From the IMG/VR virus record IMGVR_UViG_3300034104_004776, positions 1 through 40,392 of that record: DNA of 40,392 bases; one strand, written 5' to 3'. Under the pieces are notes generated by a model. It searched no databases. It worked only from the letters and a program-made list of their open reading frames with translations, and had not been told where the DNA came from. This DNA is from a virus. Of the stretch, positions 6,533 to 13,298 are shown in pieces. Each line of letters starts with the position of its first letter. Positions within the stretch are counted from its first letter, which is position 1. A program made the translations under genes and the position numbers.

Positions 6533-7007
6533 AGAGATTCAACTCGGAAAGATTTCCATCTCAACCAGAAATCGTAGGATGGGGAAAACGATTCAGCTCA
6601 TGAAGAAGTTTGAAAAGAACTTTGACATGAACTATGAGTTTTATATTCCTATAGATGGCATGAATCGGAGATATACCCAGCCACTCAAAACAGTTCTGGA
6701 AGCTGATTGTGGAGCCAGTTGTTGCATAGCAGGGTTTACTGTCACGGCTAACTTTCCTCAGATATCCAGAGATAGGATCAATAAAATTCTAGATGTAGCC
6801 CAGGAAGTTCTTCAATTAGATCATGATCTAAAGGAACTACTCTTCATGAACGAGAAAGTCACTCCAGAAGCTTTTCGACTCGCAGCTAAACTCCCTGAAG
6901 AGCACACTCTCTACAACAAAGATGTATCCGTCGGGATCAAAGCTTTGCGGCAAATAGTCGCCGCTCAAAATTCACGAGACAGGAAGGAACTCAAATGCCT
7001 AAACTAA
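6525..7007 (+). CDS. hypothetical protein, Cys-x-Ala-Gly family member 2
   Basis: A 160-residue protein with DCGASCCIAGFTV near residues 61-73, the motif of a widespread uncharacterised family in which a CGTTAC-x-AGW-like stretch is followed by helices and a C-terminal segment of the type seen here (IKALRQIVAAQN). It resembles the gene before it at its C-terminus and the gene at 8110 at its motif. It overlaps both neighbours by several bases, in a tightly packed set of small genes. The cysteines could bind a metal, but no full site is visible. Confidence 0.7.
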   Translation: MAKEIQLGKISISTRNRRMGKTIQLMKKFEKNFDMNYEFYIPIDGMNRRYTQPLKTVLEADCGASCCIAGFTVTANFPQISRDRINKILDVAQEVLQLDHDLKELLFMNEKVTPEAFRLAAKLPEEHTLYNKDVSVGIKALRQIVAAQNSRDRKELKCLN

Positions 7008-7174
7008 CCTGGCAGGAAGCCCAAGATATCATCGACCAGAAAGTGAAGGAATTGCAACAGCTCCCCGAGAATCAGTTCCCTCAGAACGCAAGTCGCCTGA
7101 AGCCAAGTAAGACTCTCATGAGACTTCTCCGTGAGGAGAGAGGAGGCAGCCGTGAAGTTAGCAACAGGGATTGA
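6995..7174 (+). CDS. 59-residue basic hypothetical protein
   Basis: A short charged protein of 59 residues, not recognised. The N-terminal half is a predicted helix (WQEAQDIIDQKVKELQQL); the C-terminal half is basic (SRLKPSKTLMRLLREERGG). The start at 6995 overlaps the preceding gene by 13 bases, with AGGAAGGA about eight bases upstream. It overlaps the next gene if that starts at 7152. Confidence 0.6.
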   Translation: MPKLTWQEAQDIIDQKVKELQQLPENQFPQNASRLKPSKTLMRLLREERGGSREVSNRD

Positions 7175-7355
7175 GATCGTACTAGCGATTCTCCGCCTGA
7201 TCCCACTTTACCTGAAGCATTCACTTCTGGTCTGGCGGGAAGTCTGGTCAGAACTCTCTTGCAGGCAATTCTGTTCCCCGCGAAGTCTAACTCGCCCGGT
7301 GAATAGAAAGTGTATCTGCCTGGAATGCGGTCGGGAGTGGAAAACCCCATGGTAG
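7152..7355 (+). CDS. small membrane protein with C-terminal Cys-x2-Cys
   Basis: A 67-residue protein with a GTG start at 7152, chosen because AGGAGG lies six bases upstream. Residues about 8-25 (IEIVLAILRLIPLYL) are hydrophobic and could span a membrane. The C-terminus has CICLECGREW, a half zinc-ribbon pattern, with another Cys pair region upstream (SCRQFC). No family is recognised. Its stop overlaps the next start (ATGGTAG). The combination of a membrane helix and a possible metal site suggests a small adaptor at the membrane. Confidence 0.6.
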   Translation: MKLATGIEIVLAILRLIPLYLKHSLLVWREVWSELSCRQFCSPRSLTRPVNRKCICLECGREWKTPW

Positions 7356-7510
7356 AAGAAATTGCAGGGCTGAAACAAGCTATCTGGGTACTTATCTGGG
7401 TAGACGTTCTCATCTTTCTACTTATCCTAGGTATGGGAAGTAACCTGGATAAAGTAAACCAAGCCATCCGAGAGATTCGCAAGGTTCTAGGTCTGCCGGA
7501 CCAAGAGTAA
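7349..7510 (+). CDS. 53-residue predicted membrane protein
   Basis: A 53-residue protein with one strong membrane helix at about residues 11-29 (AIWVLIWVDVLIFLLILGM) and an amphipathic C-terminal helix (LDKVNQAIREIRKVLG). It starts inside the previous gene (ATGGTAG) without a strong ribosome binding site of its own, which points to coupled translation. Holin-like topology is possible but unproven, and its position in the early operon argues against a lysis role. Confidence 0.65.
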   Translation: MVEEIAGLKQAIWVLIWVDVLIFLLILGMGSNLDKVNQAIREIRKVLGLPDQE

Positions 7511-7544
7511 ACTCGATCAAATCAAATCAACAGGAAACTACTAA

Positions 7545-7889
7545 ATGACCAATTACGAAATCGCTTCAAAGATTCTGATGGCTAAATCAGATCCTGAATC
7601 TATGATGCTTTGTTACCATCATTCAGATTTGGTAGTAGCAATTGCCCTCTTCGGACTAAAGATCCCAGGTCCAATCTACGACTTCTTTCAAACTTCCATG
7701 GATAAAAGGGCTGGTGGATGCCCCCACACACTGCCAGTTTTCATCCGAACCATTCTCCTCGCCGCAATCTCTTTGCACAAGGCAGGAGTGATTGACCTGG
7801 AGAATCTCCCCATCCCGGAGGAGACTCCCGCCGCGACCGAATCTACTAATCAGGAGGTAGAAGAGTTGAAAAGACTCTTCAAGATGTAG
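7545..7889 (+). CDS. hypothetical protein, early operon
   Basis: A 114-residue protein that I do not recognise. The N-terminal 75 residues are helical and moderately hydrophobic (DLVVAIALFGLKIPGPIYDFF); the C-terminus is acidic with a predicted helix (NQEVEELKRLFKM). It starts 34 bases after the preceding stop with CAGGA about ten bases upstream, and the next gene begins two bases after its stop. Confidence 0.65.
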   Translation: MTNYEIASKILMAKSDPESMMLCYHHSDLVVAIALFGLKIPGPIYDFFQTSMDKRAGGCPHTLPVFIRTILLAAISLHKAGVIDLENLPIPEETPAATESTNQEVEELKRLFKM

Positions 7890-7891
7890 AG

Positions 7892-8113
7892 ATGAGCACC
7901 ACGGAGAAAGCTAAGCAGAGGATTATTCAGAATCAACTTCTGGAAGATGCTGAAACTGAAATTGCCCACTACACTTCTTGGCTGGCAGACTTGGAATCCA
8001 GACCAGAAGAAAGTGAATCCATCAAAGCATACATTCAAGCAAGACTTGCCGAAGCTAAGGAAGCCTTGGAGACGGTAAAGCAAATCGTGAAAGACATGGA
8101 GGAGGAAGGATGA
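7892..8113 (+). CDS. small coiled-coil protein
   Basis: A 73-residue, highly charged and almost wholly helical protein (EKAKQRIIQNQLLEDAETEI, then IQARLAEAKEALETVKQIVK) with a predicted antiparallel or dimeric coiled coil. No cysteine is present. Its stop overlaps the next start (GGATGA). The function is unknown; phage proteins of this sort often bind and inhibit host enzymes, which is inference only. Confidence 0.65.
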   Translation: MSTTEKAKQRIIQNQLLEDAETEIAHYTSWLADLESRPEESESIKAYIQARLAEAKEALETVKQIVKDMEEEG

Positions 8114-8589
8114 CTATCTGCCAAAGGAACGCACGAGTTCAACTTCTGATTGAACAGATTCAGAAGGAGCCGAAGAGATTCGACTATGACTTTGTCTTCG
8201 GAGAATTTGCTAGGGTATTTCCGGATTGCCCAGGGTCACTTCAAGAGGCTAAGAAATACAATTGCTCCGTAGAAGAGTTCATCCAAGATTGTACCACCAC
8301 TGCTTGCTTTGCCGGGTGGACAATTGCTCTCTTCGCTTGGAAGGAAAACCTGGAGGATCTCTACTCGCCCAACTTTAACTCTGCCCTAAGTATGGGAAAC
8401 TGGATGACTAAAGCAGCGGAACTCCTCGGGCTAACTGAAGAGGAGGGAGAAACACTCTTCGCTGGATCTAAGAAGTCTTGCAGAAACTTTGAGGAAGCAA
8501 TTACTTTTCTCCAGAACTTCATCAACGAAGTGAATCAGAGGCAGCAGGATAGAGAGGAGGAAGAAAGTGAATCCAACGCAGCAGTCTGA
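8110..8589 (+). CDS. hypothetical protein, Cys-x-Ala-Gly family member 3
   Basis: A 159-residue protein with CTTTACFAGW (about residues 55-64), the best match in this genome to the common uncharacterised CGTTAC-x-AGW family, followed by the usual AAELLGLTEEEGETLF segment and a C-terminal helix. It is related to the gene at 6525 and more weakly to that at 6080, giving three family members in about 2.5 kb. The C-terminus is very acidic (REEEESES). It overlaps the following nuclease gene by 23 bases. Confidence 0.75.
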   Translation: MTICQRNARVQLLIEQIQKEPKRFDYDFVFGEFARVFPDCPGSLQEAKKYNCSVEEFIQDCTTTACFAGWTIALFAWKENLEDLYSPNFNSALSMGNWMTKAAELLGLTEEEGETLFAGSKKSCRNFEEAITFLQNFINEVNQRQQDREEEESESNAAV

Positions 8590-9502
8590 TTCTCCCCAGC
8601 AGATAGTAATCACGCTGGATGCTTCTCAGGTCAAGCAGTTTATGATTTGCCCAAGGAGTTGGTACTGGAAATACTTCCGCTCCATCATCCCAATCGGCGG
8701 CCATGTTTCTCCTGCTCTCTCCTTTGGAACCGCGATGCATGGACTTCTCGACTGCCACTATGTCGGCCTGAGCAAGAAACTCCCGCCGATGGAAAGTCAT
8801 GCTCTGGCAATCGACTACGCCAAGAAACACTTCAGCCCGAGCGTTCCCGGAGGTATGGATAAACTGGTTTACCAGAAACTTATCTCCAAATTCACAACCT
8901 ACGTCATCCAGTATCAAGACTCGGACTTCCAGCCGATGGTATCCCCCGGAGGCAAGATTTTTGTCGAGCTGGGTTTCTCCTACGTCCTCTTTGAAAGTGC
9001 TAAGTATAAATTCATCCTGGAGGGGAGAATTGACTTGGTAGACACTTCTACTGGGGCGCCAACCATCGTGGATCACAAGACGCAGAGTTCAAAGTATCTC
9101 CTGCACGAAAGAGATCCTCAGCCGCTCACTTACTGCTTCGTAGCAAATGTCAGGAACGCAGTATTCAACTACATTGGAACTCAGGACAACTACAAACGGG
9201 AGTACAATCACCGCCAGCCATTTCACTTCTCTCGGATGACACTTGACTGGTGGGGAGAGAAGCTCCTGCGCAACTTTGAAAAGGTGGCAGAAGCCCTGGA
9301 GAGCGGGGACTTTGAAACCAATGAAACACAGTGTATGGGTAAGTTCTCCCCCTGCGAGTACACTCGGCTCTGTCGGGTACACTCTAACTGGGAGACAATT
9401 GTCCAGCATTACTACCAGCCAAAGCAAGAGTGGAAACCGTGGACACTCGAGGAGCTGGGAGACAATCCACTGGTACAGATTGAAGGAGCAGAGAATGGTT
9501 AA
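8567..9502 (+). CDS. RecB-family PD-(D/E)XK nuclease with Fe-S type cysteines (Cas4/AddB-like)
   Basis: A 311-residue RecB-type nuclease. Visible elements are FGTAMH (53-58), the core GRIDLVD (D156), IVDHKT (D169, K171) and the QPLTY motif (185-189), which together define the PD-(D/E)XK RecB/Cas4 group. Four cysteines, C28 in CPRSW and C256, C263 and C269 near the C-terminus, have the spacing expected for a 4Fe-4S cluster clamp as in Cas4 and AddB. It starts with GTG, supported by AGAGGAGG six bases upstream. No cas1, cas2 or repeat array is near, so a recombination or end-resection role with the Sak4-like ATPase downstream is more likely than CRISPR adaptation. Confidence 0.9.
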   Translation: MNPTQQSDSPQQIVITLDASQVKQFMICPRSWYWKYFRSIIPIGGHVSPALSFGTAMHGLLDCHYVGLSKKLPPMESHALAIDYAKKHFSPSVPGGMDKLVYQKLISKFTTYVIQYQDSDFQPMVSPGGKIFVELGFSYVLFESAKYKFILEGRIDLVDTSTGAPTIVDHKTQSSKYLLHERDPQPLTYCFVANVRNAVFNYIGTQDNYKREYNHRQPFHFSRMTLDWWGEKLLRNFEKVAEALESGDFETNETQCMGKFSPCEYTRLCRVHSNWETIVQHYYQPKQEWKPWTLEELGDNPLVQIEGAENG

Positions 9503-9821
9503 AAGAGGAAGACCTCCCGGTACGACAAGAGTTCTCCAGAAACCTCCTAACCCGCCGGACAGGAGAAAGATCCAGAGGACAACTCTTGCACAGGAGAAAG
9601 TGATTCGAGATGATCTCGCCAGAGGTACTTTCACTCTGAAGAAACTTCTCTACTACCTGAACACTCACGGCGGCGCAAGTGCAATGGCCTTGGCAACTGG
9701 GCTGGAGTACAATTTCGTTAGGTCCTGGAGAAGGCCCGATAGAAAGATTGACTTTGAAGAGAAGTATCGAATCTTCTTGGAAGCTTGGAGGAAGTCTCAA
9801 TGCCTTTCCTCTTCCGAATAG
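9495..9821 (+). CDS. AT-hook plus helix-turn-helix DNA-binding protein
   Basis: A 108-residue basic protein. KRGRPPG at residues 3-9 is a good AT-hook, a minor-groove binder of AT-rich DNA. Residues about 60-80 (GASAMALATGLEYNFVRSW) have a helix-turn-helix pattern. The start overlaps the nuclease stop (AATGGTTAA context). It could bind the AT-rich tract at 1203-1269 or regulate early genes; both are inference. No named family is recognised. Confidence 0.72.
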   Translation: MVKRGRPPGTTRVLQKPPNPPDRRKIQRTTLAQEKVIRDDLARGTFTLKKLLYYLNTHGGASAMALATGLEYNFVRSWRRPDRKIDFEEKYRIFLEAWRKSQCLSSSE

Positions 9822-9925
9822 CCATAATCACTCTAGGACTATTCATTGGCTACCTTGGATTCTGGTTAATTTGTCTCTTCTGCACTGCACTTGCAATAGC
9901 AGTAGGAGATAAGGATGAAAGCTAA
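9800..9925 (+). CDS. 41-residue predicted membrane protein
   Basis: A 41-residue, almost entirely hydrophobic protein (IAIITLGLFIGYLGFWLICL in the middle) with a short charged end GDKDES. GGAGG lies about nine bases before the ATG. It overlaps the preceding gene by 22 bases and the following zinc-ribbon gene by 11, consistent with coupled translation. Function unknown. Confidence 0.65.
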   Translation: MPFLFRIAIITLGLFIGYLGFWLICLFCTALAIAVGDKDES

Positions 9926-10316
9926 CCCGAAGCAGCACTATCACACGCTGGAGAGAGTTGCCAAGAGTCAGAATCAGTTCCGATGCAGAGCCCCTGAGTG
10001 CAACTTTGTCTGGGTGAAGAAGTTTCTCATCGGGAAGAGAGTTCATTGCAACCAATGCACTGAGCTATTTCTCCTGGACACCTACTCCCTGAAGCTAAAG
10101 CATCCAATCTGTAAGAAGTGTTCCACTGCGAAAGGATACAGTGAAAACACAGCGCACACGATGGAATCTCGCAAAACCGAACAAATCATTCAGGGGATTT
10201 TCAATCTCCATGACGCAAAGCTTCCCCTCAAAGATCCGGAAGAGCTACCTGATTTCAGGGAAATGTTTCCGGACTCGAAAGAGGATGACGAAGACCAGGA
10301 TGAGCTGGTATTCTAA
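9915..10316 (+). CDS. zinc-ribbon protein
   Basis: A 133-residue protein with cysteine pairs typical of zinc ribbons: CRAPEC (about residues 24-29), CNQC (about 45-48) and CKKC (about 66-69). The C-terminal third is acidic (DSKEDDEDQDELVF) and may mimic DNA or bind a basic partner. It lies in the replication and recombination module between the nuclease and the Sak4-like ATPase, so a DNA-binding accessory role is plausible. Confidence 0.75.
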   Translation: MKANPKQHYHTLERVAKSQNQFRCRAPECNFVWVKKFLIGKRVHCNQCTELFLLDTYSLKLKHPICKKCSTAKGYSENTAHTMESRKTEQIIQGIFNLHDAKLPLKDPEELPDFREMFPDSKEDDEDQDELVF

Positions 10317-10358
10317 AACGCCTTAGAGGCAAACCTTCGAAAGAAGAAAGGACTAGAT

Positions 10359-10571
10359 ATGGAAGAATATCCAATTTGGAAAGCTCCAGAGGGGGACTCG
10401 ATCAAAGAGTACTATGTCCCCCGAGACTATTCCCAGACCATCACAAAACAGATGGAGAAAATCTGGAAACCTGGGGTACTTGACGTTCGAGAGAGGTACA
10501 ACCCAGGGACGAAATCTGTCCGCGGATTCACTGTCTGGGTAGACTTGGAGAAAGCTCATGGTGTCTATTAA
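10359..10571 (+). CDS. small hypothetical protein preceding the Sak4-like gene
   Basis: A 70-residue protein, not recognised, rich in aromatics (YPIWK, EYYVPRDY, FTVWVDL). AAAGGA lies about six bases before the ATG. It overlaps the next ATPase gene by 14 bases, so the two are probably made together and may work together. Confidence 0.65.
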   Translation: MEEYPIWKAPEGDSIKEYYVPRDYSQTITKQMEKIWKPGVLDVRERYNPGTKSVRGFTVWVDLEKAHGVY

Positions 10572-11373
10572 CAAGATAGATCCTTGGGGAAGGTTCTTTG
10601 GCCTCTTCCTCGGGAAGTCCGGCCATGGAAAGACTTCTGCCGCCTGTTCTTGGCCTAAGTCAGTAGTGATTGACTCAGACCTAAGAATCCGTGGAGCACT
10701 TGCCGCCATCAATGGTTGGAACGTGCACAAAGATGTCTTCGTGGAGACAATCCCACCAGGAGGAACTTGGAATCAGCTGGAGAAAGCTCTGGAGACGATT
10801 CTGAATGACATCCAGAAAGGGAAGTCGGACAGGAAGACTCTGGTGATAGACTCTGCCACTACGATTACTCGTCTCCTGCGGAATGAAGGGACCCTACTTT
10901 CAGGTGGTAGCCGAAAGAATGAGTACAAAGATGAAAGGGGGATTATGGTGAAGTCTAATCTAGCGATTGCTTCCCCGACTGCCTACGGATACGAGTCCAG
11001 TGGTTTGGATGAGTTAGTAGACATTCTGAAAGCAATTCCCGGCATCAATGTAATCTTTACGGCGCATATCACTGAGAGGTATGGGAAGCCGCCCGGAGAC
11101 GGGAATGAGTTTGCGGAAAACATTGTCATCGGGGAGAGAATCACCCTGAGAGACAAAGTTGCAGAAAACCTCTTAATTCACTTCGATGAAGTCTATCGGT
11201 TTGAAGCTAAGGAATCAGCCGGAAAGATGAAGCACTTTGTGAACTTCAGATCAGATCTGGCTCGAACGACTTTCACTAGTCTCCCCATGAAACCTGTGGA
11301 GATTACTGGCAAGGATTTCTACACTATGTGGAAAGAACTCAGTGGGGCACCAAGCTCCCCTGACGAGAAGTAA
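10558..11373 (+). CDS. Sak4-like recombination ATPase (AAA_24/RecA-core)
   Basis: A 271-residue P-loop ATPase with Walker A GKSGHGKTS (19-27), Walker B TLVIDS (94-99) and a later TAHITER segment like sensor motifs of RecA-core proteins. Its size and its context, next to an SSB-like protein and a RecB-type nuclease, match the Sak4/AAA_24 phage proteins that stimulate single-strand annealing recombination. It starts inside the preceding small gene. Confidence 0.85.
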   Translation: MVSINKIDPWGRFFGLFLGKSGHGKTSAACSWPKSVVIDSDLRIRGALAAINGWNVHKDVFVETIPPGGTWNQLEKALETILNDIQKGKSDRKTLVIDSATTITRLLRNEGTLLSGGSRKNEYKDERGIMVKSNLAIASPTAYGYESSGLDELVDILKAIPGINVIFTAHITERYGKPPGDGNEFAENIVIGERITLRDKVAENLLIHFDEVYRFEAKESAGKMKHFVNFRSDLARTTFTSLPMKPVEITGKDFYTMWKELSGAPSSPDEK

Positions 11374-11407
11374 ATCCCCGAAAGGGATAAAGGAATAAGG
11401 ACACTTT

Positions 11408-11833
11408 ATGGCACTGCTTAAGATTACTCGTGAACAGATTCTCGCGACGATGGACATTGAAGCGGGAGTTTATACTCTCCGCATCCGCTCAATCAAGGCG
11501 GAAGAACACAAGTCCAAGTCGGGGAATGCTACCCTGAAAGTGACTGTCGTGAATGAAGTCACCGGACCGAAAGACTCCGAGATGATGGGCCGGACCATCA
11601 CTCAATCCTACTATATGAACTATCTGGTAGGATTTCTCCCGCTGGTTTCAGTTGTCACCGGGGAGAAGTTCGATGATGTGGAAGAGATGGAAGAGGAACT
11701 CGATCTCGACACTGATTCCATGGTCGGGAAAGAGTATGTCGCCCGTGTTACCATGAAGCCCTATGAAGGGAAGAACCGTCCGGAAATCTCGGATGTTTTC
11801 CCCGCGGGATTTGAAGTCGGCGAGATGTTCTAA
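11408..11833 (+). CDS. probable ssDNA-binding protein (DUF669-like)
   Basis: A 141-residue protein with an OB-like beta pattern (YTLRIRSIKAEEHKSKSG, TLKVTVVNEV, YVARVTMKPYEGKNRPEI) and an acidic C-terminal half (VEEMEEELDLD). Proteins of this kind (DUF669-like) are usual companions of Sak4-type ATPases and are taken to be phage SSBs. A terminator hairpin follows directly. Confidence 0.7.
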   Translation: MALLKITREQILATMDIEAGVYTLRIRSIKAEEHKSKSGNATLKVTVVNEVTGPKDSEMMGRTITQSYYMNYLVGFLPLVSVVTGEKFDDVEEMEEELDLDTDSMVGKEYVARVTMKPYEGKNRPEISDVFPAGFEVGEMF

Positions 11834-11851
11834 CCCTGGCGTAGCCAGATT

Positions 11852-11893
11852 GCCGGGGGGCCTAGCAAACCCTCCGGCTGATTTACTTTTTCA
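11852..11893 (+). terminator. Rho-independent terminator after the SSB-like gene
   Basis: GCCGGGGGG (11852-11860) pairs with CCCTCCGGC (11870-11878), nine pairs with one G-T wobble, followed by TGATTTACTTTTTC. The T-run is slightly delayed. It divides the recombination genes from the nucleotide and replication genes and may act as an attenuator. Confidence 0.75.
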
Positions 11894-11905
11894 GGAGACA
11901 ATTCT

Positions 11906-12892
11906 ATGCCAGACTACATTGAAGGTGCAACTTTTGGGATGTCAAGTTTAGACGTTCCAGATATTGGGGATAAGACTTTCTACTGGGATAAGAACCTCAA
12001 GGTTTGGTTTTCCAGTTTTGCAGCCTCTGATGATCCTAAACATATCTCTATGCTCATGGCAGTTATAGATCATGGGGATACTTTTGCTCCCTCCGGAATC
12101 ATGAAAGGGTTGGCGGAAACTAAGTGGAAACCCAGCTTAGGACTTTGTAGCGAAGATGTGAAGATTGACATCTGGATTCCTCAGTGGCTATGGGAGAAGA
12201 AACCTTCTTACCTAGCCACACTGGAGAAACTTCGGAACATTGACTTATCTTACCCAGATTTCACTTCCTGGGTAAAGAAAGGGGTCTTTGATCCGGCTGT
12301 GAGGAGAGAGATTCCCTGGGATATTTTCATTCAAGCGGAGAAACTGGGACTTCAGATTCCAGGATTGACAGTAAAAGATGTGACAGGAATTGGATTAGGA
12401 GGAGACAAGATGGCAGAGGAAGAGATGGTAGCAAAAGAGAGGATTCCGCATCCAGTCCCTCTCCTAGATGATTTAGTCCAAGCAAAACTTCAGGACTCGA
12501 TTCTCTACAAACCAGGAGTAACCATGAGCCAAGTAGAGGAAGCTCGACAGAGAGAAGGTGGGGCAGAGATTGGCCGCGCCGGGTCAATTACTCCTCAGCC
12601 CATGATGTCTTTGATGGACATTCCCTACTATAGTTTACTTGCCATCTCCGAGCAATTCCAGGAGGGAGAGAAAGGTAAGTATGGCAGAAACAACTGGAAG
12701 AAAGGTGTCTGCGACCCAGAGTATCAGCGCAAGCGGAATGCAAACGCCATCCGACATTTGATGCTGTGGAGCAACGGCGACCGATCGGAAAACCACTTGG
12801 CGAAAGTCGCTTGGTTTTGCGTAACTCAGCTCGAACTGGAAAGACTCGAAAGAATTCAAATCGACCCGAATCAACTCTCCCTAGGAATCTAA
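11906..12892 (+). CDS. protein with C-terminal DUF5664 (dATP/dGTP diphosphohydrolase-like) domain
   Basis: A 328-residue protein of two parts. Residues 1 to about 165 are an unrecognised domain rich in Trp and acidic residues. After a Glu/Met-rich linker, residues about 232-318 match DUF5664: a KYGRNNWKKG stretch followed by NAIRHLMLWSNGD and a final HLAKVAWFCVTQLELERL helix. DUF5664 is linked to dATP/dGTP diphosphohydrolase. The family is usually short and stand-alone, so the long N-terminal domain is unusual. An AGGAG site is about ten bases upstream. MazG follows two bases later, which fits a nucleotide-pool module. Confidence 0.72.
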   Translation: MPDYIEGATFGMSSLDVPDIGDKTFYWDKNLKVWFSSFAASDDPKHISMLMAVIDHGDTFAPSGIMKGLAETKWKPSLGLCSEDVKIDIWIPQWLWEKKPSYLATLEKLRNIDLSYPDFTSWVKKGVFDPAVRREIPWDIFIQAEKLGLQIPGLTVKDVTGIGLGGDKMAEEEMVAKERIPHPVPLLDDLVQAKLQDSILYKPGVTMSQVEEARQREGGAEIGRAGSITPQPMMSLMDIPYYSLLAISEQFQEGEKGKYGRNNWKKGVCDPEYQRKRNANAIRHLMLWSNGDRSENHLAKVAWFCVTQLELERLERIQIDPNQLSLGI

Positions 12893-12894
12893 CC

Positions 12895-13293
12895 ATGAAA
12901 AATCACGAATATCAACAGCTTTGTCTCAAGACTGAAAGTAAGCTGACACCGGAGCAGATCCAAGCAAGATTTACTCCAGAGACAGTAAGAGCCCTTCACG
13001 CTGCCATTGGGCTGGCAACAGAATCTGGTGAGTTACTAGATCAGCTCAAGAAACATCTCTTCTATGGAAAGCCTTTGGATAGGGTGAATCTAATTGAAGA
13101 GGCTGGAGATCTGATGTGGTATCTATCCGTTCTCCTAGACTTCCTACTAGAAGGTCAAGAGGACCAATTCGAGTTTGTGCAGTTTATCAACATTGCCAAA
13201 CTTCATAAGAGGTATGGGGGAAGCTTTGATGCCATTAAAGCAACTCAGCGGGATCTTTCAGCCGAGCGGGAAGTACTAGAGAAAAATAAGTAG
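12895..13293 (+). CDS. MazG-like nucleoside triphosphate pyrophosphohydrolase
   Basis: A 132-residue protein with the MazG metal-binding pattern: E43-x2-E46 in ATESGELLDQ and E69-x2-D72 in NLIEEAGDLMWYL. Such all-alpha enzymes hydrolyse (d)NTPs to monophosphates and are frequent in phages, where they may alter dNTP or ppGpp-related pools. The ATG at 12895 has TAGGA about nine bases upstream; a longer frame from 12766 would run through the previous gene and is not needed. The DNA polymerase gene begins five bases after the stop. Confidence 0.88.
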   Translation: MKNHEYQQLCLKTESKLTPEQIQARFTPETVRALHAAIGLATESGELLDQLKKHLFYGKPLDRVNLIEEAGDLMWYLSVLLDFLLEGQEDQFEFVQFINIAKLHKRYGGSFDAIKATQRDLSAEREVLEKNK

Positions 13294-13298
13294 GAAAA

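Noticed and set aside
8567-9502. Possible CRISPR link of the Cas4-like nuclease
   Set aside because: No repeat array and no cas1 or cas2 nearby. Stand-alone phage RecB-type nucleases are common.
9243-9821. A longer version of the AT-hook protein starting at 9243
   Set aside because: The added 84 residues run through the nuclease gene in another frame. The ATG at 9495 overlaps the nuclease stop in the usual way.
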